Positions 30,092 through 39,545 of a stretch of 64,000 nt of DNA are shown piece after piece. The position numbers were made by a program, and so were the translations under genes. The stretch's first letter is position 1. Each line of letters begins with the position of its first letter. Source of the DNA: Curtobacterium sp. MCLR17_007 (GTDB taxonomy: Bacteria > Actinomycetota > Actinomycetes > Actinomycetales > Microbacteriaceae); the NCBI RefSeq assembly GCF_003234655.2, contig NZ_CP126271.1:2356001-2420000 (forward strand). The letters run 5' to 3'. Under the pieces are notes generated by a model. That model was not told the origin of the DNA. It saw nothing but the letters and a program-made list of their open reading frames with translations, and searched no databases.

Positions 30092-30528
30092 GGCACGATC
30101 CCCCGCTGCGACTCTTCCTCGATCACGGAGGCGATCCGCCGCAGGGCCTCGGGCGACAGCTCGCCGGGGAACGTCCGTGCCGCGAAGCCGCTGACCCGGG
30201 CCGACCGGAGCGAGCGGACGAGGGCGAGCTGGGCGCCGATGCGCTCGGGGACGTCACTGTCCTCGAGCAGGAAGCGCTCGTCGACCTCGAAGAACCCGGC
30301 CAGCAGCTGCAACAGGGCGGTGTCCCGGTTGCGGCGTCCGTCGCCGGAGAGCATGTACGTCCACTTGGCCCGCGAGAGCGACCCGCCGCGGGCGTCGATG
30401 TACTCCTCGATCGCGGAGAACGGCACCGGGGTCCCGCGCTGGGACTCCTCGAAGTCGAGCAGCAGGTTGAGACGGCGAGCGAGCTCTGCGGCGTCGAGGG
30501 CACCACCCTTGGGTTCCCGTGTCATCAT
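30088..30528 (-). CDS. XRE-like helix-turn-helix regulator
   Basis: 146 aa. The N-terminal half contains a XRE-type helix-turn-helix region (PFSAIEEYIDARGGSLSRAKWTYMLSGDGRRNRDTALLQLLAGFFEVDERFLL) in which a degenerate first helix precedes the usual D-x-x-x-L-x-x-L-A-x-x-F-x-V segment. The C-terminal half is helical and could be the protease-sensitive part. The start is MM at 30528, after an unusual run of eight G in the minus strand that may act as ribosome site. It is first in a run XRE - ImmA - MAB_1171c-like - hydrolase and overlaps ImmA by 4 nt. Confidence 0.8.
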   Translation of the reverse strand: MMTREPKGGALDAAELARRLNLLLDFEESQRGTPVPFSAIEEYIDARGGSLSRAKWTYMLSGDGRRNRDTALLQLLAGFFEVDERFLLEDSDVPERIGAQLALVRSLRSARVSGFAARTFPGELSPEALRRIASVIEEESQRGIVP

Positions 30529-30623
30529 GCTTCCCCCCCCGGACCGCCTCGGGGACACCGCCTGTGCAGACGCAACCCCTCGGATACACGGGAACCCCCG
30601 CCGGAGCGAGGGTTCCTTGTTCG

Positions 30624-30699
<76 letters not shown>

Positions 30700-30753
30700 A
30701 TGCCCGTGTTGCCTGGGCTTCGTTGTGGTGTGTGCCGCAACGGGAATCAACAA

Positions 30754-30759
30754 TAGCAT
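30754..30759 (+). promoter_or_regulatory. Candidate -10 element for bcp
   Basis: TAGCAT at 30754-30759 is a good -10 match about 50 nt upstream of the bcp start, which would give a leader of some 45 nt containing the AGGAG ribosome site. No clear -35 was found; the nearest upstream candidate is weak. Confidence 0.4.
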
Positions 30760-30810
30760 GGGTTTCGCGTGCCCGAGAACACCTGCGGGCACCGACCGAA
30801 CAGGAGCACC

Positions 30811-31281
30811 ATGACCGACCGCCTCACCCCCGGCGACACCGCACCCGACTTCACGCTGCAGGACCAGGACGGCGCCGAACACACCCTCGGAGCGCTGCGC
30901 GGGCGCAAGGTCATCGTGTACTTCTACCCCGCGGCGTCGACCCCGGGCTGCACCACCGAGGCGTGCGACTTCCGCGACAACATGTCGTCGCTGCAGGCCG
31001 CCGGCTACGAGGTCCTGGGCGTGTCCAAGGACGAGCTCCCCGCCCTCAAGCGGTTCCAGCACGAACAGGCGCTGACCTTCCCGCTGCTGAGCGACCCGGA
31101 CCTGGCCGTGCACCGGGCGTACGCAGCCTGGGGCGAGAAGAACAACTACGGCAAGGTCGTCACGGGCACCATCCGCTCGACGATCGTCGTCGACGAGGAC
31201 GGCCGCGTCGAGCTCCCGCTCTACAACGTCAAGGCGACGGGGCACGTCGCGAGTCTGCGGAAGAAGCTCGGCCTGGTCTGA
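30811..31281 (+). CDS. bcp: Thioredoxin-dependent thiol peroxidase (Bcp/PrxQ type)
   Basis: 156 aa peroxiredoxin that reduces hydrogen peroxide and alkyl hydroperoxides. The active site PAASTPGCTTEACDFRD holds the peroxidatic Cys and, five residues on, the resolving Cys of the alpha2-type BCP/PrxQ subfamily; the N-terminus GDTAPDFTLQDQDG and the Arg in TGTIRSTIVVDEDG are also conserved. The ATG at 30811 is preceded by CAGGAG at a good distance. It lies on the opposite strand to the tRNA gene. Confidence 0.94.
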   Translation: MTDRLTPGDTAPDFTLQDQDGAEHTLGALRGRKVIVYFYPAASTPGCTTEACDFRDNMSSLQAAGYEVLGVSKDELPALKRFQHEQALTFPLLSDPDLAVHRAYAAWGEKNNYGKVVTGTIRSTIVVDEDGRVELPLYNVKATGHVASLRKKLGLV

Positions 31282-31291
31282 GCGGTGTCGT

Positions 31292-31726
31292 CTACTCCAC
31301 GCGACGGGCCAGCGCGGCCGTCACCGACTTCGACAGCACCAACGTGATCGCGACCAGGGCGGGCAGCAGCAGTGCCCACCCGACCGACGGCACGCGGAAG
31401 ACGCCCTGGAACGCGCCGATCGCGAGCGCCCCCTGCAGGACCTGCCACACGATGATGCCGCTGCGCACCCAGGGGCGGCGGCGCCAGAGCCCGACGAGCA
31501 TCGAGCCGAGCCAGAGCGCAGCGATCGCCGTCAGGACCGTGAGCGCGATGCCGGAGGCCAGGCTCGAGGCGGGCGAGACCACCACCTCGACCAGCAGGAC
31601 CACCGTCGCCACCACCAGGGCCGCGAACTCCAGCGCGACGACCGCGAGCAGCACGAGCATCGCCCGGGAGCGGGGCTCGCGACGCGGCTCGACGGGGTCG
31701 TACGAGTTCGAGGTGGGCTCAGACAC
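31292..31726 (-). CDS. Integral membrane protein, unknown function
   Basis: 144 aa, four hydrophobic segments after a short polar N-terminus with RREPRSR (residues about 23-48, 55-75, 84-103 and 112-130). This resembles small actinobacterial membrane proteins annotated only as hypothetical. The start is GTG at 31726 behind a clear GGAGG ribosome site. The gene is convergent with bcp (10 nt between stops) and divergent from whiB1. Confidence 0.75.
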   Translation of the reverse strand: MSEPTSNSYDPVEPRREPRSRAMLVLLAVVALEFAALVVATVVLLVEVVVSPASSLASGIALTVLTAIAALWLGSMLVGLWRRRPWVRSGIIVWQVLQGALAIGAFQGVFRVPSVGWALLLPALVAITLVLSKSVTAALARRVE

Positions 31727-31750
31727 AGTGTTCCTCCAGCATTGCAACCC

Positions 31751-31779
31751 TTGATTTGGCCATATCAGTATGGAACGAT
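31751..31779 (+). promoter_or_regulatory. Candidate whiB1 promoter
   Basis: TTGATT (31751-31756) is followed after 17 nt by AACGAT (31774-31779), preceded by TGG, an extended -10. It would give an unusually long leader of about 205 nt before whiB1. The -10 is imperfect, so this is tentative. Confidence 0.4.
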
Positions 31780-31828
31780 GTCCGAGGTCGTTTGGACGGC
31801 ACGATGTGGTGTGCGTCTCCCGTGGTTC

Positions 31829-31849
31829 GATGCTCCTCCCCCGAGCATC
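31829..31849 (+). other. Hairpin in the whiB1 leader region
   Basis: GATGCTC (31829-31835) pairs with GAGCATC (31843-31849) across a C-rich 7-nt loop in the 263-nt gap upstream of whiB1. It may be a leader RNA structure or a dyad operator. No other gene is seen in this gap. Confidence 0.4.
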
Positions 31850-31989
31850 TGCGGGCGTCGGACTCTCCCCGCACGGTTTCCTCCCCACAGGATCCTCCCG
31901 TACGTCACATGAGCATGTGCAGAGTCCTCGAGCCCCGAACCACGGCCCCGGCCTGCCGTTCGAGCATCGACATCAAGGAGCACCACCAC

Positions 31990-32238
31990 ATGGACTGGCG
32001 TGACAAGGCAGCGTGCCTCACCGCGGACCCCGAGCTCTTCTTCCCCGTCGGGAACACCGGGCCGGCTGTTGACCAGATCGAGAAGGCCAAGTCGGTGTGC
32101 GCACGGTGCACCGTCACCGAGATGTGTCTGCAGTACGCCCTCGAGAACAACCAGGACTCCGGCGTCTGGGGCGGCCTCAGTGAAGACGAGCGTCGTGCCC
32201 TGAAGCGCCGCGCCGCTCGCGCGCGTCGCGCATCCTGA
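31990..32238 (+). CDS. whiB1: WhiB1-type iron-sulfur transcription factor
   Basis: 82 aa. Four cluster cysteines C9, C37, C40 and C46 (C-x27-C-x2-C-x5-C) bind a [4Fe-4S] cluster; the turn GVWGG and a basic C-terminus (RRALKRRAARARR) for DNA contact follow. WDRKAAC-type start and DPELFFPVGNTGPA are characteristic of WhiB1/WblE orthologues, which respond to nitric oxide and contact the primary sigma factor. The ATG at 31990 has an AAGGAG site. The neighbouring pdtaS on the other strand matches the M. tuberculosis Rv3219-Rv3220c pair. Confidence 0.95.
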   Translation: MDWRDKAACLTADPELFFPVGNTGPAVDQIEKAKSVCARCTVTEMCLQYALENNQDSGVWGGLSEDERRALKRRAARARRAS

Positions 32239-32270
32239 CACCGCAGCACTGACCGACCAGCACTGACCCT

Positions 32271-32308
32271 CGACGCCCGTCGCGCCCCTCGGGGCACGGC
32301 GGGCGTCG
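32271..32308 (+). terminator. Terminator after whiB1
   Basis: A 12-bp stem (32271-32282 with 32297-32308, one G-T pair) encloses a second short GCCCC/GGGGC stem. It is 33 nt past the whiB1 stop and forms the first of two consecutive hairpins. Confidence 0.75.
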
Positions 32309-32330
32309 TCGTGCCCGGAGCGGCGACCGT

Positions 32331-32375
32331 CTGGAGGCCCGGTGCCGGCCCGCCGGACACGCACCGGGCCTCCAG
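32331..32375. terminator. CTGGAGGCCCGGTGC-family hairpin between whiB1 and pdtaS
   Basis: Perfect 15-bp arms CTGGAGGCCCGGTGC (32331-32345) and its complement (32361-32375) flank a 15-nt loop. It is almost identical to the hairpin at 34731-34775, including part of the loop. It sits between convergent whiB1 and pdtaS genes and could terminate both. Confidence 0.8.
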
Positions 32376-32478
32376 GTGGTCAGCTCCGTACCGCACCGCG
32401 GGACGGACACGACACCGCACATCGGCGCGGTGTCCTGTCCGGCTCCCGGTGCGCTGTCGGTCCGCACCATGACGGGGC

Positions 32479-33978
32479 CTACGCTGCCGCGGTCTCCCAC
32501 CGGAACGGGATGGAGATCGTGACCTCGGTCCCGCTGCCGGTCAGCGTGTGCCAGTCGATCGTGCCGCCGAGCTCGCCCTGGATGAGCGTCCGGACGATCT
32601 GCGTGCCCAGGCCGGAGCCGACCTTGCCCTCCGGCAGGCCCACGCCGTTGTCGCGCACCTGGATCGACAGGTGGTCGTCCGACCGGTGGGCGACAATCTC
32701 GACCTCGCCGTCGCGCCCGTCCAGGCCGTGCTCCACCGCGTTCGTCACGAGTTCGGTGAGCCCGAGCGCGAGCGGCGTGGCAGCCTCGGAGGGCAGCACC
32801 CCGAACTCCCCCGTCTTCTTCGGGTGCACCGTGGTGTTGTGCGACGCCGCGACCTCGGTCACGAGCTTGAGCACCGAGTCGAAGACCTCGTCGAAGTCGA
32901 CGTTCTGGCTGAGCCCGGTCGACAGGGTGTCGTGCACGACGGCGATCGCCGCCACACGACGCATGGCGTTCTGCAGCGACGTCCGCGCCTCGTCGGAGTG
33001 CGTGCGCCGCGCCTGGATGCGCAGCAGCGACGCCACGGTCTGCAGGTTGTTCTTGACGCGGTGGTGGATCTCGCGGATCGTCGCGTCCTTCGTGATGAGC
33101 TCACGCTCCTGGTGCCGCATCTCGGTGACGTCGCGGCAGAGCACCACGGCGCCGATCCGCTCACCGTGGTCACGCAGCGGGATCGAGCGGAGCGTGACGG
33201 TGACGCCCTTCGACTCGATGTCCGCCCGCCACGGGGCACGTCCGGTGACCACGAGCGGCAGGGACTCGTCGACGTCGAGCTGCTGCCCGAGGAGCTCGGT
33301 GGTGACCTCGGCCAGGGACTTCCGCTCGAGCTCTTCCTCGAAGCCCATCCGGTTGAACGCGCTGAGGCCGTTCGGGCTGGCGAACGTCACGATGCCGTTC
33401 GTGTCGAGTCGGATCAGACCGTCGCTTGCTCGTGGGGCGCCTCGGCGCGGACCGGCCGGTGCCCCGAGGTCCGGGAAGTCCCCCGTGGCGATCATCCCGA
33501 ACAGGTCGTTCGCGCTCGCGGTGAAGTTGAGCTCCTGCCGGCTGGGGGTGCGGGACTCGTCCTGGTTCGAGTGCCGGGTGACGACGGCGATCGGACGGTC
33601 GGTCGTCTGCTTGCTCTTCGGGCTGAGCCGACGCAGCACCGGGATCGCCCGCACGCGGGTCGGGGTGTCCTCGTACCAGTCGGGCTCCGCCGAGTCCGTC
33701 ACGCGCGAGCTGCCGAAGCTCTCGGTCACCTGGTCGCGCCACTCCTCGCGGATCTCCTGCCCGACGATGTCGCGGTAGAAGAGCGTCGCAGCGGACGACG
33801 GCCGCGCGTGGGCGACAGCGACGAACGACCCGTCCTCGGCGGTGGGGACCCAGAGCACCATGTCCGCGAACGACAGGTCGGCGAGCAGTTGCCAGTCCCC
33901 GACGAGGAGGTGGAGCCACTCCACGTCCGCTTCGGAGGACCGGCCTTGTGCGAGGACGAGATCACTGAGTGTCGACAC
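32479..33978 (-). CDS. pdtaS: Sensor histidine kinase PdtaS (HisKA_2 type)
   Basis: 499 aa, soluble. It has an N-terminal GAF-type sensing domain (about 1-150), a PAS domain (about 175-285), then HisKA_2 with IREIHHRVKNNLQTVASLLR (phospho-His 305 or 306) and HATPase (LTELVTNAVEHGLDG, VRDNGVGLPEGKVGSGLGTQIV). This is the layout of Rv3220c, which phosphorylates the antiterminator PdtaR (ANTAR) to control RNA-level responses to nutrients and NO. pdtaR is not in the window. The start is GTG at 33978, 6 nt after TAGACT (33985-33990). Confidence 0.94.
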   Translation of the reverse strand: MSTLSDLVLAQGRSSEADVEWLHLLVGDWQLLADLSFADMVLWVPTAEDGSFVAVAHARPSSAATLFYRDIVGQEIREEWRDQVTESFGSSRVTDSAEPDWYEDTPTRVRAIPVLRRLSPKSKQTTDRPIAVVTRHSNQDESRTPSRQELNFTASANDLFGMIATGDFPDLGAPAGPRRGAPRASDGLIRLDTNGIVTFASPNGLSAFNRMGFEEELERKSLAEVTTELLGQQLDVDESLPLVVTGRAPWRADIESKGVTVTLRSIPLRDHGERIGAVVLCRDVTEMRHQERELITKDATIREIHHRVKNNLQTVASLLRIQARRTHSDEARTSLQNAMRRVAAIAVVHDTLSTGLSQNVDFDEVFDSVLKLVTEVAASHNTTVHPKKTGEFGVLPSEAATPLALGLTELVTNAVEHGLDGRDGEVEIVAHRSDDHLSIQVRDNGVGLPEGKVGSGLGTQIVRTLIQGELGGTIDWHTLTGSGTEVTISIPFRWETAAA

Positions 33979-34080
33979 CGGATCAGTCTAGGTGCGGCGG
34001 CCTGTGGAGAAATGACCTCCATCCACAGGTGAACACCTGGTGAAATCCGAATGTTGCATTCACCATACGCTCGGTCTCCG

Positions 34081-34677
34081 ATGGAAGGGGCCGGGGTGGC
34101 GCGGGAAGCACAGCGGATCGATGACGACGCAGAGGGCGAAGCGTGTGGAGTGGGGGCACCGGGGGCGCCGGGGGTACCGAGGCTCCCGGACGACGCGGTC
34201 GTGGGCGGGGGCGGCGACCTGGTCGAGCCCCTCGAGCCGGACGGGCAGGTCGGGCCGGTCGGGCCGGTCGAACCGGTCGGGCCGGTCGGACTGGTCGGGC
34301 CGGTCGTCGGTCGACCGGGCGATCCGGCTCCCCGCACCCTCGATGACCCGGCCGTCACCGCGAAGGCGCTCGCCCTCTGCGTCGCGGAGATCCTCAGCGG
34401 AGCCCGCGAGGTCGACAGCATCGCGCGCTGGATCACCGAGGACGTCCACCGACACCTCCAGCAGCGTGCCGCCTACGCCGCGCGTGCACGGTCGGCGACG
34501 CGCCACCGCGGCCGACGCGCGTCCATCCGGGTCGGCAGCGCCGTCGTCAGCCTCCCGGTCGACGGCGTGGCCGAGGTGAGCGTCGTGGTGCACACACGGT
34601 CACACGCCCGCGCCGTGGCGATCCGGCTCGAGGTCCGCGCCGGGCGCTGGCGAGCCACCGCGATCGGCATGCTCTGA
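34081..34677 (+). CDS. Rv3235 family protein
   Basis: 198 aa. A low-complexity N-terminus rich in Gly, Pro and Val (residues about 20-80, with VGPVGPVEPVGPVGLVGPVV) precedes a conserved alpha/beta domain: ALALCVAEILSGAREVDSIARWITEDVHRHLQQRAAYAARA, then a strand-rich end RVGSAVVSLPVDGVAEVSVVVHTRSHARAVAIRLEVRAGRW. That domain and the position beside secA match Rv3235 of M. tuberculosis, of unknown function. The ATG at 34081 was chosen; an ATG ten codons upstream (34051) exists. A TACGCT hexamer (34066-34071) lies 9 nt before 34081. Confidence 0.82.
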   Translation: MEGAGVAREAQRIDDDAEGEACGVGAPGAPGVPRLPDDAVVGGGGDLVEPLEPDGQVGPVGPVEPVGPVGLVGPVVGRPGDPAPRTLDDPAVTAKALALCVAEILSGAREVDSIARWITEDVHRHLQQRAAYAARARSATRHRGRRASIRVGSAVVSLPVDGVAEVSVVVHTRSHARAVAIRLEVRAGRWRATAIGML

Positions 34678-34730
34678 CGACGCTCTGCCGGATGGTCCGG
34701 AGCGTGCGCGGACACGTCCGACGCGACCGT

Positions 34731-34775
34731 CTGGAGGCCCGGTGCCGGTCCGCCGGGCGGGCACCGGGCCTCCAG
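34731..34775. terminator. CTGGAGGCCCGGTGC-family hairpin after the Rv3235-like gene
   Basis: Arms 34731-34745 and 34761-34775 are identical to those of the hairpin at 32331-32375, with the same 15-nt loop length and seven bases of shared flank (CGACCGT). It lies 54 nt after the Rv3235-like stop. Confidence 0.82.
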
Positions 34776-34840
34776 AGCGGCCGGATGCGGCGGCGGCCAG
34801 GAGACGACCGGGATCGACGGACGACCACCGGGCAGACGGA

Positions 34841-34876
34841 CGTCGGGCCCGGTACCTGACGGCACCGGGCCCGACG
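34841..34876. terminator. Terminator after secA
   Basis: A 16-bp stem with one mismatch (34841-34856 with 34861-34876) and a 4-nt loop, starting 21 nt past the secA stop. Its arm CGTCGGGCCCGGT resembles the hairpin at 2924-2955. Confidence 0.78.
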
Positions 34877-34896
34877 TGGTCGGTCGTGTGGACGGG

Positions 34897-37683
<2,787 letters not shown>

Positions 37684-37827
37684 GTGAACTCCTTACGGGG
37701 TCGTCGCGCGCGGGTGGCGCGCCGATCAGCCAGTCATGCTAGCAACCCGCGGGGGCGGACTGCTGGGAGCAGCGATGTGCGCGGCCCGTCGTCGGACCGC
37801 GCACACCGTGTCGATCGGGGTCAGCGC

Positions 37828-38547
37828 CTAGGCGATCGCGCTGGCGGCTTCCTGCGGCGTGCCCTGGGCCGCGGCGGCGGCGGACGCATCGGCCGTGTCG
37901 GTGCCGTCGAGTCCGATGACGCCGTAGTCCCAGCCCTTGCGCCGGTAGACGACGCTCGGTCGACGGGTCTCGGCGTCGACGAACAGGTAGAAGTCGTGTC
38001 CGACGAGCTCCATGTAGTAGAGCGCGTCGTCGACGGTCATCGGGGCGGCCTCGAACACCTTCTCGCGGATGACGACCGGCGAGTAGACCTCGTCCGCTTC
38101 CTCGCGCGCCTCTTCGTCGACGACGCTGATCGACCCCGTCGCGACGTCCTCGATGAGCTTGCCGTCGGCCGGCACCACGTCCATCCCGTCGAACGCCGAC
38201 CCGGCGGCCTCGGCCACCGACGTCGGACGGTGACGCCCGCGGTGCACCTTCTTGCGGTCGCGCGCCCGACGCAAGCGCTCAGACATCCGTGCGAGGGCGA
38301 GGTCGAACGCCGCGTACTTGTCCGACGCCGCGGACTCGGCGCGGACGAGCGGTCCGGGGCCGATCAGCGTCAGCTCGACGCGGTCCTCGCCCTGACTGCT
38401 GCCACTCTTCTCGTGGTGGCGGCTGATGCGCACCTCGAAGGCGAGGGCGCGGTCGGCGAGCACGTCGATCTTGTCGGACTTCTGCTCGACGTAGGTCCGG
38501 AATCGGTCGGTGATCCCGACGTTCCGGCCTGTGATCGTCACGTCCAT
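37828..38547 (-). CDS. hpf: Long-form ribosome hibernation promoting factor
   Basis: 239 aa. The N-terminal sigma-54 modulation/S30AE domain is MDVTITGRNVGITDRFRTYVEQK to about residue 110; after a linker, the C-terminal dimerisation domain contains FEAAPMTVDDALYYMELVGHDFYLFVDAETRRPSVVYRRKGWDYGVI. Long HPF makes 100S ribosome dimers and protects ribosomes in stationary phase. The ATG at 38547 follows GGGAG; an ATG four codons upstream is the alternative. Confidence 0.94.
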   Translation of the reverse strand: MDVTITGRNVGITDRFRTYVEQKSDKIDVLADRALAFEVRISRHHEKSGSSQGEDRVELTLIGPGPLVRAESAASDKYAAFDLALARMSERLRRARDRKKVHRGRHRPTSVAEAAGSAFDGMDVVPADGKLIEDVATGSISVVDEEAREEADEVYSPVVIREKVFEAAPMTVDDALYYMELVGHDFYLFVDAETRRPSVVYRRKGWDYGVIGLDGTDTADASAAAAAQGTPQEAASAIA

Positions 38548-38726
38548 GGCGGCTCCCATCCGTACTTCGGCGCGTCGCCTCCATCCGGCGACCAACAACG
38601 CCTTGACGGGACACGCTAGACCCGCGGCGCGGCCCGCGTCACGCCATCGCGACACTGCGGCCGGACACCCACCGGATGCACAGTGGACACCGGGCGTCCA
38701 CCCGGGCGACACGCACCGCTCGACCC

Positions 38727-38759
38727 TCGCGAGTCGCGAGTCGCGAGTCGCGAGTCGCG
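38727..38759. repeat. Heptanucleotide repeat between comF and hpf
   Basis: TCGCGAG is repeated four times in tandem (38727-38754), with five more matching bases. The array sits 17 nt from the comF stop and 180 nt from the hpf start. Confidence 0.85.
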
Positions 38760-38775
38760 CACAGCGGTCGCGGCC

Positions 38776-39447
38776 TCACGACTCGACGCTCGCGGTCGCG
38801 ACGCACCGCACCACCCGCCCGCCCGCGGCCCGGACCGCACGGACGGCCTCGGCCATGGTGACCCCGGTCGTCACGACGTCGTCGACGAGCACGACGTCGC
38901 GGCCCTGCACCCCGACCGCCCGGAGCGTGCCGACGGTGGCGTCGACCCGCTCGAGCGCGGTGCGCTCCTTCTGCCCGCCGGCACCGACCGCTCGACGGCC
39001 GCGAACCCGTCGCAGCCGGCCCGTGCCGCGCACCCCACCGCGGCCGAGCAGCAGCACGACGGGGTCGAACCCCCGGCGCCGACGCCCGCGGGGCGACGGC
39101 GGCACCCGGAGCACGCGGGTGCCCGGTGGCGCCGCGGCGAGCGCCTGCCGCACCAGGGCGGCGGTGGGCCGTCCGAGTGGGGTGGCGACGTCGACCCGAC
39201 CGCGCAGCTTCAGTTCGAGCAGCAGCGTGCGCACGAGTCCCTCGTACTCGAAGGCGGCGTCGAGACGCGCCCCGGCGACGAGACGGACGCGACCGGGACG
39301 CGCGGCGAGGTCCGCGCGGCACCGCGGGCAGAGCGCGTGGTCCGGTGCCGCACAGCCCAGACAGCTGACGGGTAGGAACAGGCCGACCACGGCGGCCACG
39401 GCTGCCCACCAGGAGCGGGTGTCGGACGGGGGCGGTGTCGATGTCAT
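38776..39447 (-). CDS. comF: ComF family phosphoribosyltransferase
   Basis: 223 aa. An N-terminal zinc-ribbon-like part with two cysteine pairs (CLGCAAPDHALCPRCRADL, residues about 29-47) precedes a PRTase domain with the PRPP-binding loop DVVLVDDVVTTGVTMAEAV. ComF proteins assist natural transformation in some bacteria, but in actinobacteria the role is unclear; the orthologue is Rv3242c. It lies 98 nt downstream of lpqB. Confidence 0.9.
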   Translation of the reverse strand: MTSTPPPSDTRSWWAAVAAVVGLFLPVSCLGCAAPDHALCPRCRADLAARPGRVRLVAGARLDAAFEYEGLVRTLLLELKLRGRVDVATPLGRPTAALVRQALAAAPPGTRVLRVPPSPRGRRRRGFDPVVLLLGRGGVRGTGRLRRVRGRRAVGAGGQKERTALERVDATVGTLRAVGVQGRDVVLVDDVVTTGVTMAEAVRAVRAAGGRVVRCVATASVES

Positions 39448-39545
39448 GCACCGAGCCTCCCGTCCGCACCGTCGTCGGGTGGCCCGCCCGACGCAACCGT
39501 GGACGGCGGAACCGTCTGCCCGTGCTGTGGAGGAAGGGTTGCTCG

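Noticed and set aside
29633-30528. Integrative element suggested by the XRE-ImmA pair beside a tRNA gene
   Set aside because: No integrase, relaxase, replication gene or attachment-site duplication of the tRNA 3' end was found, and GC content does not change.
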